NCBI RefSeq assembly: GCF_001457475.1
Contig: NZ_LN831029.1
Span: 372,001 to 436,000, forward strand
Direction of reading: 5' to 3'
DNA length: 64,000 nucleotides
Origin: Achromobacter xylosoxidans
GTDB taxonomy: Bacteria; Pseudomonadota; Gammaproteobacteria; Burkholderiales; Burkholderiaceae_B
A model generated the notes under the pieces. That model searched no databases and was not told the DNA's origin. It saw only the letters and a program-made list of their open reading frames with translations. Position 1 is the first letter of the stretch. Every line of letters begins with the position of its first letter. This document shows positions 9,233 through 19,880 of this stretch, in pieces. A program made the translations under genes and the position numbers.

Positions 9233-10153
9233 TTATTCCGGAGCCAGCAGGCGCGCCGTGGTGGCGGCCTGCTGCACCAGCCAGCGCGTCACGATCTCGG
9301 CGTCGGGGGTGCTGCGGCGCGCGTTGCGCACCAGCCAGTAGGCGTGCTCGGTGGCGTCCGCCGGCTGGCCGCCGACCGTCGCCAGGCGCTTGTCCGCCAG
9401 CATGGGCGCGATCAGCGCCAGCCTCCCCAGTGCGATGCCATGGCCAGCCAGCGCCGCGTGCACGATCTGGTCGTACTGGTTGAAGCGCAGCATGCCCTTG
9501 GGCCGCACTCGCCCCAGGCCGCGCGCGTTGAGCCACTCCGACCATTGCAGCCAGGGCCGGGTGGGGTCGTCGAACTCCAGCAGCACATGGCGCTGCAGTT
9601 CGCGCGCATCCAGGGCGCGCGCCTGCAGGGAGGGATGGGCCACTGGCACCACCGACTCGCCGAACAGCCAGACGGCTCCGTCCGGCACGGTGTCGCGCAG
9701 GCTGTAGCGGATGGCGATGTCGACGCTTTCGCGGTCGATGTCGATGACCCGGTTGTCGGCCGCCACCCGCACGTCGATCTGCGGATGGGCGGCCTGGAAG
9801 TCGCCCAGGCGCGGCAGCAGCCACAGCGAGGCCACGCCGATGGTGGTGGTGACGGTGACTGGCGTGCGGCGTTCCGGGGCGCGCAATTGCTCGGTCAGGT
9901 CGCCCAACTGGCTCAGCCAGGTGTCGGCCATGCGGAACAGCTGCGCGCCTTCCGACGTGAACGACACGCTGCGAAAACCACGCACCAGCAGCGGCACCCC
10001 CAGGTGGGCCTCCAGCGCCCGGATCTGGCGGCTGACCGCCGACTGCGTCACGTGCAGGTCCTGCGCCGCCAGCGTGATGCTCATGCGGCGGCCCACGGCG
10101 ACGAAGCCTCGGACCAGATCAAGCGGGGGAAGTTTTGCCAGCGGGTATGACAT
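9233..10153 (-). CDS. LysR-type transcriptional regulator (GcvA-like)
   Basis: 306 residues. The N-terminal winged helix is clear: LDLVRGFVAVGRRMSITLAAQDLHVTQSAVSRQIRALEAHLGVPLLVRG, with the recognition helix TQSAVSRQIRALE. The C-terminal part is the two-lobed effector-binding domain, closest in feel to the GcvA/AmpR subgroup (RYSLRDTVPDGAVWLFGESVVPVAHP). It is divergent from the DUF2917 gene, which is the pattern expected of a LysR regulator and its target, so it probably controls the DUF2917-isomerase pair. The effector is unknown. Confidence 0.9.
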   Translation of the reverse strand: MSYPLAKLPPLDLVRGFVAVGRRMSITLAAQDLHVTQSAVSRQIRALEAHLGVPLLVRGFRSVSFTSEGAQLFRMADTWLSQLGDLTEQLRAPERRTPVTVTTTIGVASLWLLPRLGDFQAAHPQIDVRVAADNRVIDIDRESVDIAIRYSLRDTVPDGAVWLFGESVVPVAHPSLQARALDARELQRHVLLEFDDPTRPWLQWSEWLNARGLGRVRPKGMLRFNQYDQIVHAALAGHGIALGRLALIAPMLADKRLATVGGQPADATEHAYWLVRNARRSTPDAEIVTRWLVQQAATTARLLAPE

Positions 10154-10298
10154 TCGTAAAACTCATGCGTGTGCGGCGGAAATGTCGCTTGTGCAATATA
10201 ACGCCTGCGGCGTCCAATATGACTCAGACGACGGGTGATGCGGTGGCCAGCCGCCCACGCCCGCCATGATGGCCGCCGTTGCGGCGGGGGGATGCGCC

Positions 10299-10565
10299 AT
10301 GATCCGGTTATGTTGCACTGCGGGAATGTCATTTCGCCTGGCCCGGGGTTCGACTATGCTGCTCAGACGGGCCTCGGGCCTGCGCATCGAGTGCCACGCC
10401 GGCGCGCTCTGGCTATCCGAGTACCGCCGTCCGGACGACAGCGTATTGCAAGCCGGCCAGTCCATCATCGTGGGCAGCGATCGCGATGTCGTCCTCAGCG
10501 GCCTGCCGGATGCGCAGGTCGCCCTGGTTTCCCAGGTTCCCCAGCCGTTGGAGCTTTTGTCATGA
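10299..10565 (+). CDS. DUF2917 family small protein
   Basis: A small protein of 88 residues (99 if the in-frame ATG at 10266 is used). After a non-conserved N-terminus it has the compact beta-rich pattern LRIECHAGALWLSEYRRPDDSVLQAGQSIIVGSDRDVVLSGLPDAQVAL, which matches the DUF2917 family as I know it (Trp-rich start, then a cupin-like 'D..L..G....' pattern). Function unknown. Its stop overlaps the start of the next gene (ATGA at 10562-10565), so they are translationally coupled, and a LysR gene is divergent upstream. Confidence 0.7.
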   Translation: MIRLCCTAGMSFRLARGSTMLLRRASGLRIECHAGALWLSEYRRPDDSVLQAGQSIIVGSDRDVVLSGLPDAQVALVSQVPQPLELLS

Positions 10566-11206
10566 ATGCGTCCCTGCCCGCCTCGCCCCGCCTCGAGATG
10601 TGGTTCGATTTCGCCAGCCCCTACAGCTACCTGGCGATCGAGCGCATCGGCGCCCTGGCGGCGCAGGCGGACGTGCGGGTCGACCTGCGGCCGTTCCTGC
10701 TCGGCCCCATCTTCCAGGCCCAGGGCTGGAACGACACGCCGTTCCGCCTGTTCCCCGGCAAGGGCGCCTACATGATGCGCGACATCGCCCGCCTGGCCGA
10801 AAAATACGGCGTGCCCTACAACCGGCCGCGCCTGTTTCCGCGCATGAGCGTGCTGCCCGCCCGGATCGCGCTGCTGGGGCAGGACGAGCCCTGGGGCCGT
10901 GATTTCTGCCTGTCGGTGTTCCGCGCCAATTTCCAGCACGACCAGGACATCCAGGCCGAGGACGTGGTGCACACGCTGCTGACCGACCTGTCGCTCGACG
11001 CCGACGCGCTGATCGCGCGCGGCAAGTCCGAGGCCGCCAAGGAGGCGCTGCGGCGCCGGGTCGACGAGGCCCGCCACCTGGGACTGTTTGGCGCCCCGAC
11101 CTTCCTGGTGGACGGCGAGATGTTCTGGGGCAACGACCGCCTCGAGGACGCCCTGGACTGGACCCGCCGCGCCCCTGTCGGCGCCTGGGCCGCCGCGGCC
11201 GGCTGA
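10562..11206 (+). CDS. DsbA-family 2-hydroxychromene-2-carboxylate isomerase-like protein
   Basis: 214 residues with a thioredoxin/GST-kappa fold. The N-terminal motif MWFDFASPYSYLA carries the serine used in place of the DsbA cysteine pair in 2-hydroxychromene-2-carboxylate isomerases (the NahD family, glutathione-dependent, naphthalene pathway). Further signature: RPFLLGPIF, GLFGAPTFLVDGEMFWGNDRL near the C-terminus. No other naphthalene genes are in the window, so the real substrate is open; a general glutathione S-transferase role is possible. Coupled by a 4-bp overlap to the DUF2917 gene. Confidence 0.85.
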   Translation: MNASLPASPRLEMWFDFASPYSYLAIERIGALAAQADVRVDLRPFLLGPIFQAQGWNDTPFRLFPGKGAYMMRDIARLAEKYGVPYNRPRLFPRMSVLPARIALLGQDEPWGRDFCLSVFRANFQHDQDIQAEDVVHTLLTDLSLDADALIARGKSEAAKEALRRRVDEARHLGLFGAPTFLVDGEMFWGNDRLEDALDWTRRAPVGAWAAAAG

Positions 11207-11234
11207 ACCCGGCGCCCACCTTTCGATCATGGTT

Positions 11235-11268
11235 GCCGGCGCCGCGCGCCGGCACCGCAGAGTTTTTT
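11235..11268 (+). terminator. candidate intrinsic terminator after the isomerase gene
   Basis: An 8-bp perfect stem GCCGGCGC/GCGCCGGC (11235-11242, 11246-11253) with a 3-nt loop, followed 9 nt later by TTTTTT at 11263-11268. It sits 29 bp past the stop. The gap between stem and T-run is longer than ideal. The rest of 11207-11489 shows nothing I can call. Confidence 0.5.
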
Positions 11269-11489
11269 CCGCCAACGCTTTTCCCGCAATGAAAAACAGC
11301 AGCAGTCCGCTACGCGGCGCACCCATGCCGGGTGGCCGTTCGTTCACGCAATTCCGCGCCGCGCGCATCCGCCGCGTGTCGTTCCAGTGGCGACAACAGG
11401 AGACCGCTGGCGCCGAGCCGGCCGCCAAGGGCGGCGGGCCGCGGCGTTCCTGACGCCCCGCCCGCGGCAGGCCGCGCGAAGCGCCGGTC

Positions 11490-11867
11490 TCAACCGCGCG
11501 TGACCGGCGCTACGGCGGCCCATTCCTCGTCCGAATACAGCCGCGAGCGCAGCAGGAAGCGCTTGCCCTCGGCGCTGTCGAGGGAGAACGCGCCGCCGCG
11601 TCCGGGCACGGCGTCGATGATGAGCTGGGTGTGCTCCCAATACGCGAACTGGTCTTCGCCCATGTAGAACGGGCAGCCCTCCAGTTCGCCCAGCAGCACG
11701 TCCGAGCCGCCGACCATGAACTCTCCCTGCGCGTAGCACATGGGGGAACTGCCGTCGCAGCAGCCGCCCGACTGGTGGAACATCAGCGGGCCATGCTTGG
11801 CGCGCAGGGTGTCGATCAGCGCGCGCGCCGCGTCGGTGGCGACCACGCGCGGGGTGGGTCCTGGCAT
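11490..11867 (-). CDS. DUF779 protein associated with aldehyde dehydrogenase
   Basis: 125 residues. Members of DUF779 are found next to acetaldehyde-type dehydrogenases and have no assigned reaction. The cysteine-rich block HQSGGCCDGSSPMCYAQGEF is the conserved feature and could bind metal. Other conserved pieces: GCPFYMGEDQFAYWEHTQLIIDAVPGRG and FSLDSAEGKRFLLRSR. The ATG at 11867 follows GGGAGC at good spacing. It lies 89 bp downstream of the dehydrogenase on the same strand, so both are likely read from the sigma-54 promoter at 13540-13555. Confidence 0.85.
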   Translation of the reverse strand: MPGPTPRVVATDAARALIDTLRAKHGPLMFHQSGGCCDGSSPMCYAQGEFMVGGSDVLLGELEGCPFYMGEDQFAYWEHTQLIIDAVPGRGGAFSLDSAEGKRFLLRSRLYSDEEWAAVAPVTRG

Positions 11868-11956
11868 GATGCAGCTCCCGCGACGCCACCCTGGCCCGCG
11901 ACGGGCCGGCCCGGTATGGGCCGGCGCGACACGGACCGGCGGGCGTCGCCCATGGG

Positions 11957-13486
<1,530 letters not shown>

Positions 13487-13539
13487 GCTTGTCTCCGTAT
13501 AGGTCGGTGTAACGGCAGTCGGGTGCCTGTTCCACATCA

Positions 13540-13555
13540 AGCAAACCGCGTGCCA
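13540..13555 (-). promoter_or_regulatory. sigma-54 (-24/-12) promoter of the aldehyde dehydrogenase gene
   Basis: On the minus strand the site reads TGGCACGCGGTTTGCT, matching the sigma-54 consensus TGGCACG-N4-TTGCW at every fixed base. The invariant GG (13554-13553) and GC (13542-13541) are separated by exactly 10 bp. It is 54 bp upstream of the dehydrogenase ATG and faces it; the divergent gene encodes a sigma-54 activator. Confidence 0.9.
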
Positions 13556-13651
13556 TGTGTGGGGACGCGGCTGGACAAGCGCGCTTGCCGCGTGCGAAAG
13601 TACCTTTCCACGCGCCGGCAAGGGCCGTGGGCGGCGGTTCGCCGCTACCGG

Positions 13652-13697
13652 GTGTCGCGTTTCGCGACACTGTCGCGGAACAGGTGTCGCAGAACAC
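13652..13697. promoter_or_regulatory. clustered dyad operators, probable upstream activator sites
   Basis: Three related dyads in 46 bp. The first is a perfect palindrome of GTGTCGCG with its complement around TTT (13652-13670). Then TGTCGCGGAACA at 13671-13682 and TGTCGCAGAACA at 13685-13696 are near-identical TGT-N6-ACA sites, the last extended to GTGT-N6-ACAC (13684-13697). They lie ~100-155 bp upstream of the sigma-54 promoter, the usual enhancer distance, and immediately before the activator's own start, so autoregulation is likely. Confidence 0.7.
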
Positions 13698-13714
13698 CGT
13701 CCAAGGAGACACGC

Positions 13715-15607
13715 ATGGCCACTCAATCCCGTTGGCAGTCGCTGACGCACGCGCGCCAGCTGTTCAACCAGCAAGGCGTCGTGCCTGGCGGGCTGGTCGC
13801 CGAGCCCATCCTGCGCTCCTGGCGCCGCTGCGCCGACCTGGGTATCGACATGCGCGGCGCGCGCCGCGCGGAACCCATGACCGCCGCCGAATTGCGCGAG
13901 GCGCGCCAGCGCAATGAAGCCTTGCGGCGGATGTCCGAGCCGGCCATGTCCTTGCTGCGCCGCGAAGGCGGCAGCGACGGGCTGGTGATCCTGTCGGATG
14001 CGCAAGGCCTGGTGCTGGACAGCGACGGCGACATCGATTTCGCGCAGCGCGCCTCGCGGGTCGCCCTGATGCCCGGCGCGCCGTGGGACGAGGCGGCCGC
14101 CGGCACCAACGCCATCGGCACCGCGCTGGTGGAAGGCCGGCCCATCGTCGTCGACGGCGCCGAGCACTACTTCGAGCCGAACCGCATCCTGACCTGCGCG
14201 GCGGTGCCCATCACCGACAGCGAAGGCCGCATGCTGGGCGTGCTGGACCTGTCCAGCCCCGCGCGCGAAGTGCGGGCGGACGTGCTGGCGCTGGTGCGCG
14301 CGGCGGTCGACCTGATTGAACACCAGCTGTTCGATGCCGCCCATGAACCCTGCGCCGTGCTGCGCCTGCACGCCGACCGGTCCGGGCTGGGCACGCCGGC
14401 CGAAGCCCTGCTGGCCTTTCATGGCGACCTGCTGGTGGGCGCCAACCGTCGCGCCATGCAGGCGCTGGGCCTGGCGGCCACGGCGCTGGGCGTCTACCGC
14501 TACGCCGACCTGTTCGACGGCGACCTGGAACATGCGCCCGACGCGGCGGGGCGCGTGCATGCCCGTGGCGGCGCTGCCTACCACGCGCGGCTGCGCCTGC
14601 CCCGTTCTCACGCGCCGGTCGCGCCGCCGCCGTCGCTGCGCCTGCCGGCCCCGCCGGCCCCGTCGGCGTTACCGGCGCTGATCGCGCGCGGTGATACCGC
14701 CAGCTTCGACGCCGCCACCTTGGGCGCGCTGGCGCGGGCGGTGCACCTGTCGGATGCGGGCGTGTCGATCCTGTTGCAGGGCGAGACCGGCGCCGGCAAG
14801 GAGGTCTTCGCGCGCCAGCTGCATGCGCGCAGCCGCCGCGCCGCCGGCCCGTTCGTGGCGGTCAATTGCGCCGCGCTGCCCGAAAGCCTGATCGAATCGG
14901 AATTGTTCGGCTACGAGGACGGCGCCTTCACCGGCGCGCGCCGCCAGGGCAGCAAGGGCCTGCTGCGGCAGGCGCACGGCGGCGTGCTGTTCCTGGACGA
15001 GATCGGCGACATGCCGCTGGCGCTGCAGTCGCGCCTGCTGCGCGTGCTGCAATCGCGCGAGGTGTCGCCGCTGGGCGCGGCCCGGCCGGTGCCGGTGGAT
15101 TTCACCTTGGTGTGCGCCACCCATCGGCCGCTGGCGCATGAAGGCGTGGATGCCCCGGTACGCGCCGACCTGTATTTCCGCATTGCCGAATACACCGTGA
15201 CCCTGGCGCCGCTGCGCCAACGCGCCGACCTGCGCGAATTGCTGCGCGCGCAATGGGCCGCGCAGGGCGCGGGCCCGGTGTTGCCGGCCGGGATCGAGGA
15301 AACGCTGGTGCGCTATGCCTGGCCGGGCAACTATCGGCAGCTGGCGGCGGTGCTGCGCACCTTGCATGTGCTGGCGGGCGCGTCAGGCGTGGTCGAACAC
15401 GACATGCTGCCGGCGGACATCCGTGGCGCACCCGCACAGCCGTCCGCGCCGCCGGTGGCCAGCCTGCAGGCGATGGCCGACGACGCGATCCGCGCGGCGC
15501 TGGCCGCGCACGGGGGCAATGTCAGCGCCGCGGCGCGCGCGCTCGGCGTGCATCGCAGCACCTTGTACCGGCGCGCGGCGGCGCTGGGGCTGGCGCGTCC
15601 ACACTGA
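13715..15607 (+). CDS. acoR: sigma-54-dependent activator, AcoR type
   Basis: 630 residues in three parts. N-terminal region with a GAF-like sensor (about residues 60-210; [17 protein letters not shown] and [29 protein letters not shown] are typical of AcoR). Central AAA+ domain: Walker A GETGAGKE at 356-363, the sigma-54 contact loop GAFTGA at 403-408, Walker [14 protein letters not shown]-terminal Fis-type helix-turn-helix ([19 protein letters not shown]). It should open the -24/-12 promoter of the divergent aldehyde dehydrogenase when its ligand (acetoin, acetaldehyde or similar) is present. ATG at 13715 follows AAGGAGA; the frame is open far upstream but overlaps the dehydrogenase, so a longer form is rejected. 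Confidence 0.93.
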   Translation: MATQSRWQSLTHARQLFNQQGVVPGGLVAEPILRSWRRCADLGIDMRGARRAEPMTAAELREARQRNEALRRMSEPAMSLLRREGGSDGLVILSDAQGLVLDSDGDIDFAQRASRVALMPGAPWDEAAAGTNAIGTALVEGRPIVVDGAEHYFEPNRILTCAAVPITDSEGRMLGVLDLSSPAREVRADVLALVRAAVDLIEHQLFDAAHEPCAVLRLHADRSGLGTPAEALLAFHGDLLVGANRRAMQALGLAATALGVYRYADLFDGDLEHAPDAAGRVHARGGAAYHARLRLPRSHAPVAPPPSLRLPAPPAPSALPALIARGDTASFDAATLGALARAVHLSDAGVSILLQGETGAGKEVFARQLHARSRRAAGPFVAVNCAALPESLIESELFGYEDGAFTGARRQGSKGLLRQAHGGVLFLDEIGDMPLALQSRLLRVLQSREVSPLGAARPVPVDFTLVCATHRPLAHEGVDAPVRADLYFRIAEYTVTLAPLRQRADLRELLRAQWAAQGAGPVLPAGIEETLVRYAWPGNYRQLAAVLRTLHVLAGASGVVEHDMLPADIRGAPAQPSAPPVASLQAMADDAIRAALAAHGGNVSAAARALGVHRSTLYRRAAALGLARPH

Positions 15608-15629
15608 ACACGCCGCGCGGCGGTGCGGC

Positions 15630-16418
15630 TCAGCCGACCAGGCGCGCCAGTTCGGCGCCCGGGTCCGGGGCGCGCATGAAGGCCTCGCCCACCAGGAAGG
15701 CATCGACCTTGTGTTCGCGCATGCGCCGGACGTCCTGCGGCGTGAGGATGCCGCTTTCGGTGACGACGCGCTTGCCGGCCGGGATGCGCGGCAACAGGTC
15801 CAGCGTGTTCTGCAGGCTGGTCTCGAAGGTGCGCAGGTTGCGGTTGTTGATGCCCAGCAGCGGCGTCTTGAGCGTCAGCGCCACGTCCAGTTCCTGGGCG
15901 TCATGCACTTCCACCAGCACGTCCATGCCGAGTTCCATCGCCAGCGTTTCCATCTCGCGCAATTGCGTCGGCGTCAACGCGGCCACGATCAGCAGCACGC
16001 AGTCGGCGCCCATCGCGCGGGCGGCGATGATCTGGTAGGGGTCGATCACGAAGTCCTTGCGCAGCACCGGCAGCGAGCACGCGGCGCGCGCCTGGCGCAG
16101 GTGGTCGTGCGAGCCCTGGAAGAACTGCACGTCGGTCAGCACCGACAGGCAGGCCGCGCCATGCACGGCATACGTGGAGGCGATTTCAGCGGGCTGAAAG
16201 GTCTCGCGCAACACGCCCTTGGACGGCGAGGCTTTCTTGATTTCGGCGATCACGCCGGCCTTGCCCTGGGAGATCTTGTCTTCGATGGCCTGGGCGAAGC
16301 CGCGCACGTCCTGGCGCGCCTGCGCCTCGCGCAGGACTTCGGCTTCGCTGCGCATCTGGCGGGCGGCGGCGACTTCCTCGACCTTGACGGCGAGGATCTT
16401 CGCGAGAATATCGTTCAT
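15630..16418 (-). CDS. trpC: indole-3-glycerol phosphate synthase
   Basis: 262 residues, monofunctional TrpC (no fused TrpF). It closes the indole ring from CdRP in tryptophan synthesis. TIM-barrel signature: the start [53 protein letters not shown] and VVTESGI. Its start overlaps the trpD stop by 4 bp. It is the last gene of the trpEGDC unit and converges on the acoR-like gene, 22 bp apart. Confidence 0.97.
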   Translation of the reverse strand: MNDILAKILAVKVEEVAAARQMRSEAEVLREAQARQDVRGFAQAIEDKISQGKAGVIAEIKKASPSKGVLRETFQPAEIASTYAVHGAACLSVLTDVQFFQGSHDHLRQARAACSLPVLRKDFVIDPYQIIAARAMGADCVLLIVAALTPTQLREMETLAMELGMDVLVEVHDAQELDVALTLKTPLLGINNRNLRTFETSLQNTLDLLPRIPAGKRVVTESGILTPQDVRRMREHKVDAFLVGEAFMRAPDPGAELARLVG

Positions 16419-17446
16419 TTCTGGAATTTCCGGGTATATGCGCAGAAATCTTCCAGCTTGGCTCGCGCCGCGCCGGTGGAAATCAGTTCAAATGCTAGCG
16501 CTAACGCTGCGGGAATGGAATCGGCTTTATTGCCTGCGTAGATGGCGAGGCCCGCATTGAGCGCGACGATGTCGCGGGCGGTGCCCTCGACATTGTCCAG
16601 CGCCTCTATGACAAGCTCGCGCGACTGTTCGCGATTGGACACCTTGATGCCGCGGTTGGACATCATGGATAGCCCGTAGTCCTCGGGGTGGATTTCGTAC
16701 TCGCTGACCTTGCCGTCCTTGAGCTCGCCCACCATGGTGGCGCCGCCCAGCGAGGCTTCGTCCATGCCGTCCTTGCCATGCACCACCAGCACGTGGCGCG
16801 AGCCCAGGCGTTCCAGCACGCGCACCTGGATGCCGACCAGGTCGGGGTGGAACACGCCCATCAGCTGGTTGGCGGCGCCGGCCGGGTTGGTCAGCGGGCC
16901 GAGGATGTTGAAGATGGTGCGCACGGCCAGTTCCTTGCGCACCGCGGCCACGTTCTTCATGGCGCCGTGGTGCGCCGGCGCGAACATGAAGCCGATGCCG
17001 GTGGCCTGGATGCATTCCGCCACCTGTTCGGGGGTCAGCACCAGGTTGGCGCCCAGCGCTTCCAGCACGTCGGCGCTGCCGCTCGACGAGGACGCGCTGC
17101 GGTTGCCGTGCTTGGCGATCGGCACGCCGGCCGCCGCCGCCACGAACATGGCGGTGGTGGAGATGTTGAAGGTGTGGCTGCCGTCGCCGCCGGTGCCGCA
17201 CATGTCCAGCAGGTCTTCGGGGTTGGGGGTGACCACCGGTGTGGCGAATTCGCGCATGACCTGCGCGGCCGCGGTGATTTCGCCGACCGTTTCCTTTTTC
17301 ACGCGCAGGCCCATCAGCAGGGCGCTTGCGATCTGCGGCGACATTTCGCCGCGCATCAGCATGCGCATCAGGTGCAGCATTTCGTCGTGGAAAATTTCGC
17401 GGTGTTCGATACAGCGCGTCAGCGCTTCGGAGGGGGAGATCGTCAC
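16415..17446 (-). CDS. trpD: anthranilate phosphoribosyltransferase
   Basis: 343 residues. It transfers the phosphoribosyl group of PRPP to anthranilate. Signature: the helical N-terminus, the PRPP/Mg motif [17 protein letters not shown], the [21 protein letters not shown] segment, and HNxPLTNPAG-type [18 protein letters not shown]. It overlaps trpC by 4 bp and starts 12 bp after trpG, indicating one transcript. Confidence 0.97.
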   Translation of the reverse strand: MTISPSEALTRCIEHREIFHDEMLHLMRMLMRGEMSPQIASALLMGLRVKKETVGEITAAAQVMREFATPVVTPNPEDLLDMCGTGGDGSHTFNISTTAMFVAAAAGVPIAKHGNRSASSSSGSADVLEALGANLVLTPEQVAECIQATGIGFMFAPAHHGAMKNVAAVRKELAVRTIFNILGPLTNPAGAANQLMGVFHPDLVGIQVRVLERLGSRHVLVVHGKDGMDEASLGGATMVGELKDGKVSEYEIHPEDYGLSMMSNRGIKVSNREQSRELVIEALDNVEGTARDIVALNAGLAIYAGNKADSIPAALALAFELISTGAARAKLEDFCAYTRKFQK

Positions 17447-17458
17447 GGTGCGTCCTTC

Positions 17459-18025
17459 TTAGGCGAGGTTCAGGAAATTGCGCAGCAGGGCGTGGCCGTG
17501 TTCGCTGAGCACGGATTCGGGGTGGAACTGTACTCCGTACAGGGGCAGTGTCTTGTGGCGCACGCCCATGATGTCGCCGTCCGGCGCCGTGGCGGTCACG
17601 GCCAGGCACTCGGGCAGCGTCGCCGGGTCGATGGTCAGCGAGTTGTAGCGGATGACAGTGTACGGCGTCGGCAGGCCGGTGAAGATGTCCGTCCCGGTAT
17701 GCGAGATGCGCACGGTCTTGCCGTGCATGATCTGCTGGGCGCGGACGATGTTGCCGCCATAGGCGGCGCCGATGGCCTGGTGGCCCAGGCACACGCCCAG
17801 GATCGGCTTCTTGCCGGCGAAGGCCTGGATGACGGGCACCGAGATGCCGGCCTCGGCCGGCGAGCACGGGCCGGGCGACACGCAGATGCGGTCGGGGTTG
17901 AGCGCGGCGATCTCTTCCAGGGTGATCTGGTCGTTGCGCGCCACGCGCACATCCTCGCCCAGTTCACCGAAGTACTGGACCAGGTTGTAGGTAAACGAGT
18001 CGTAGTTGTCGATCATCAACAGCAT
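17459..18025 (-). CDS. trpG: anthranilate synthase component II (glutamine amidotransferase)
   Basis: 188 residues. It supplies ammonia from glutamine to TrpE. Class I amidotransferase triad: Cys in [10 protein letters not shown], His and Glu in [11 protein letters not shown]. The start [17 protein letters not shown] at 18025 is the conserved family N-terminus; a longer in-frame form (18166) would overlap trpE and is not conserved. Unfused to TrpD, unlike in enterobacteria. Confidence 0.97.
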   Translation of the reverse strand: MLLMIDNYDSFTYNLVQYFGELGEDVRVARNDQITLEEIAALNPDRICVSPGPCSPAEAGISVPVIQAFAGKKPILGVCLGHQAIGAAYGGNIVRAQQIMHGKTVRISHTGTDIFTGLPTPYTVIRYNSLTIDPATLPECLAVTATAPDGDIMGVRHKTLPLYGVQFHPESVLSEHGHALLRNFLNLA

Positions 18026-18084
18026 TTTTTTCTCCAGGCGGGCCGATTCGCGGCCCGGGGCGGTCATGGGGGGCGGCGGGCGTC

Positions 18085-19605
18085 TCAGATGGGCTCGTCC
18101 AGGCCGTGCTGGACCTGCTCGGCGGCGCGCAGCACGGCGCGGGCCTTGGCCTCGGTCTCGGCCCATTCGGCTTCGGGGTTGGAGTCGGCGACGATGCCGG
18201 CGGCGGCCTGCACGTACAGCGTGCCGTCCTTGATGACGCCGGTGCGGATGGCGATGGCCACGTCCATTTCGCCGCCGTAGCTGAGGTAGCCGGCCGCGCC
18301 GCCGTAGATGCCGCGGCGCACGGGCTCGAGCTCGTCGATGATCTTCATGGCCTCGACCTTGGGCGCGCCGGTCAGTGTGCCGGCCGGGAACGAGGCGCGC
18401 AGCACGTCCATGCTGCTCATGCCCGGGTTGAGGTTGCCGGTGACGTTGGACACCAGGTGCATGACGTGCGAATAGCGCTCGATCACCATGGTGTCGCTGA
18501 CCTTGACCGACCCCACCTCGGCGACGCGGCCGACGTCGTTGCGGGCCAGGTCGATCAGCATCACGTGCTCGGCCACTTCCTTGGGGTCGGCCTTGAGCTC
18601 GGCGGCCAGGGCGGCGTCCTCCTCGGGCGTGGCGCCGCGCTTGCGGGTGCCGGCCAGCGGGCGGATGGTGACCTGCGACTTGGGCGCCCCGTCCACCACC
18701 ACGCGCTCCTGGCGCACCAGGATCTCGGGCGAGGCGCCCACCACCTGGAAGTCACCGAAGTTCCAGAAGTACATGTAGGGGGAGGGATTGAGCGACCGCA
18801 GGGCGCGGTAGAGGGAGAGGGGGGAGTCGCGGAAGGGCTTGGCGATGACCTGGCCGATCTGCACCTGCATCAGGTCGCCGGCGGCGATGTGTTCCTTGGC
18901 GCGGTGCACGGCCGCCAGGTAGTCTTCCTTCTTGAAGTCACGCCGCTCTTCGGTCTGCATGCTGGCGTGGCTGTAGGGGATTTCCACCGGGCGTCGCAGG
19001 CGCGCGCGCAGGTCGTGCAGGCGCTGCTGGGCGCGGCTGTAGCTTTCGGGCTGGCCCGGATCGGCGTAGACCATCAGGTAGATGCGGCCTGCCAGGTTGT
19101 CGACGATGACCAGTTCGTCCACGTGCATCAGCATCAGGTCGGGCGTGCCGCCTTCCATGCCGGCGGGGAACGGCTTGACGGCGGGGCCCAGGCACGGTTC
19201 GATGTGGCGCACGGTGTCGTAGCCGAAGTAGCCGGCCAGGCCGCCGCAGAAGCGCGGCATGCCGGGGCGCAGGGCCACCTTGAAACGGGCCTGGTACTGC
19301 TCGATGAAGGCCAGCGGGTCGCCGTCGTGGGTTTCCACCACCTTGCCGTCGTGCAGCACCTCGGTGCGGGTGCCGCTGGCGCGGATCACGGTACGGGCCG
19401 GCAGGCCGATGAAGGAATAGCGGCCGAAGCGCTCGCCGCCCACCACCGATTCCATCAGGCAGGTCATGCGGCCGGCCTGCGGGCCGGCATGGGCCAGCTT
19501 CAGGTAGATGCCCAGCGGGGTGTCCAGGTCGGCGTAGGTCTCGGCCACCAGCGGGATGCGGTTGTAGCCTTGGGCGGCGAGGGCTTTGAATTCGATTTCG
19601 GTCAT
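18085..19605 (-). CDS. trpE: anthranilate synthase component I
   Basis: 506 residues. Converts chorismate to anthranilate with TrpG. The chorismate-binding core is visible: [64 protein letters not shown] and YGGAAGYL. The start at 19605 ([15 protein letters not shown]) is chosen over an in-frame upstream codon at 19650, which lies inside the attenuator region. It is the first structural gene behind a trp leader and terminator (trpL at 19752-19802), so it is probably controlled by attenuation. Confidence 0.97.
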   Translation of the reverse strand: MTEIEFKALAAQGYNRIPLVAETYADLDTPLGIYLKLAHAGPQAGRMTCLMESVVGGERFGRYSFIGLPARTVIRASGTRTEVLHDGKVVETHDGDPLAFIEQYQARFKVALRPGMPRFCGGLAGYFGYDTVRHIEPCLGPAVKPFPAGMEGGTPDLMLMHVDELVIVDNLAGRIYLMVYADPGQPESYSRAQQRLHDLRARLRRPVEIPYSHASMQTEERRDFKKEDYLAAVHRAKEHIAAGDLMQVQIGQVIAKPFRDSPLSLYRALRSLNPSPYMYFWNFGDFQVVGASPEILVRQERVVVDGAPKSQVTIRPLAGTRKRGATPEEDAALAAELKADPKEVAEHVMLIDLARNDVGRVAEVGSVKVSDTMVIERYSHVMHLVSNVTGNLNPGMSSMDVLRASFPAGTLTGAPKVEAMKIIDELEPVRRGIYGGAAGYLSYGGEMDVAIAIRTGVIKDGTLYVQAAAGIVADSNPEAEWAETEAKARAVLRAAEQVQHGLDEPI

Positions 19606-19653
19606 GGCGGGTCTCGTGGGCGATGGGTATCTGCTTGGGACCAGGCACACAAC

Positions 19654-19686
19654 AAAAAGCCCGGTCCAGGTTACTGGTTCCGGGCT
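19654..19686 (-). terminator. trp attenuator terminator
   Basis: On the minus strand: AGCCCGG (19686-19680), inner arms CCAG/CTGG, closing CCGGGCT (19664-19658), then TTTTT. It lies between the Trp-rich leader peptide (stop at 19752) and the trpE start (19605), with no other terminator in between, so transcription of the trp genes must pass it. A leader segment TTCCGGG within the leader-peptide codons is exactly complementary to CCCGGAA of the 5' arm, offering an alternative pairing. Confidence 0.85.
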
Positions 19687-19751
19687 TGGCTCTGTGTTCT
19701 ACACAGTATCGGCGCTGGGAGGCGGGGACGCGTCCAGGGCCGGGAAGGGAA

Positions 19752-19802
19752 TCATCGCCACCCGGAAGACAAACGCCACCAGCGCCACGAGGCGCCGAGC
19801 AT
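19752..19802 (-). CDS. trpL: trp operon leader peptide
   Basis: ATG at 19802 to TGA at 19752 encodes MLGASWRWWRLSSGWR: 16 residues with four tryptophans (6, 8, 9, 15), three of them within four codons. Such enrichment has no other obvious reason. An in-frame ATG at 19826 would extend it to 24 residues (MNVSIQNQ added). No strong ribosome-binding site is seen for either. It sits 66 bp upstream of the attenuator terminator. Ribosome stalling at the Trp codons under tryptophan starvation would favour read-through into trpEGDC. Confidence 0.85.
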   Translation of the reverse strand: MLGASWRWWRLSSGWR

Positions 19803-19880
19803 TTGGTTCTGGATGGAAACGTTCATCAGGTGATAGCGGTTCGATGTTCAAGTGTGCCGTCAAGGGCGCGGACCCCGGCT

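Noticed and set aside
9091..9483. A reading frame starting MKVCIELVV behind a good ribosome-binding site
   Set aside because: It runs through the tandem repeats and then antisense through the LysR gene with biased composition and no family pattern.
13487..13714. N-terminal extension of the AcoR-type regulator
   Set aside because: The frame is open back to 12017, but it would cross the sigma-54 promoter and the dehydrogenase gene; AAGGAGA precedes the ATG at 13715.
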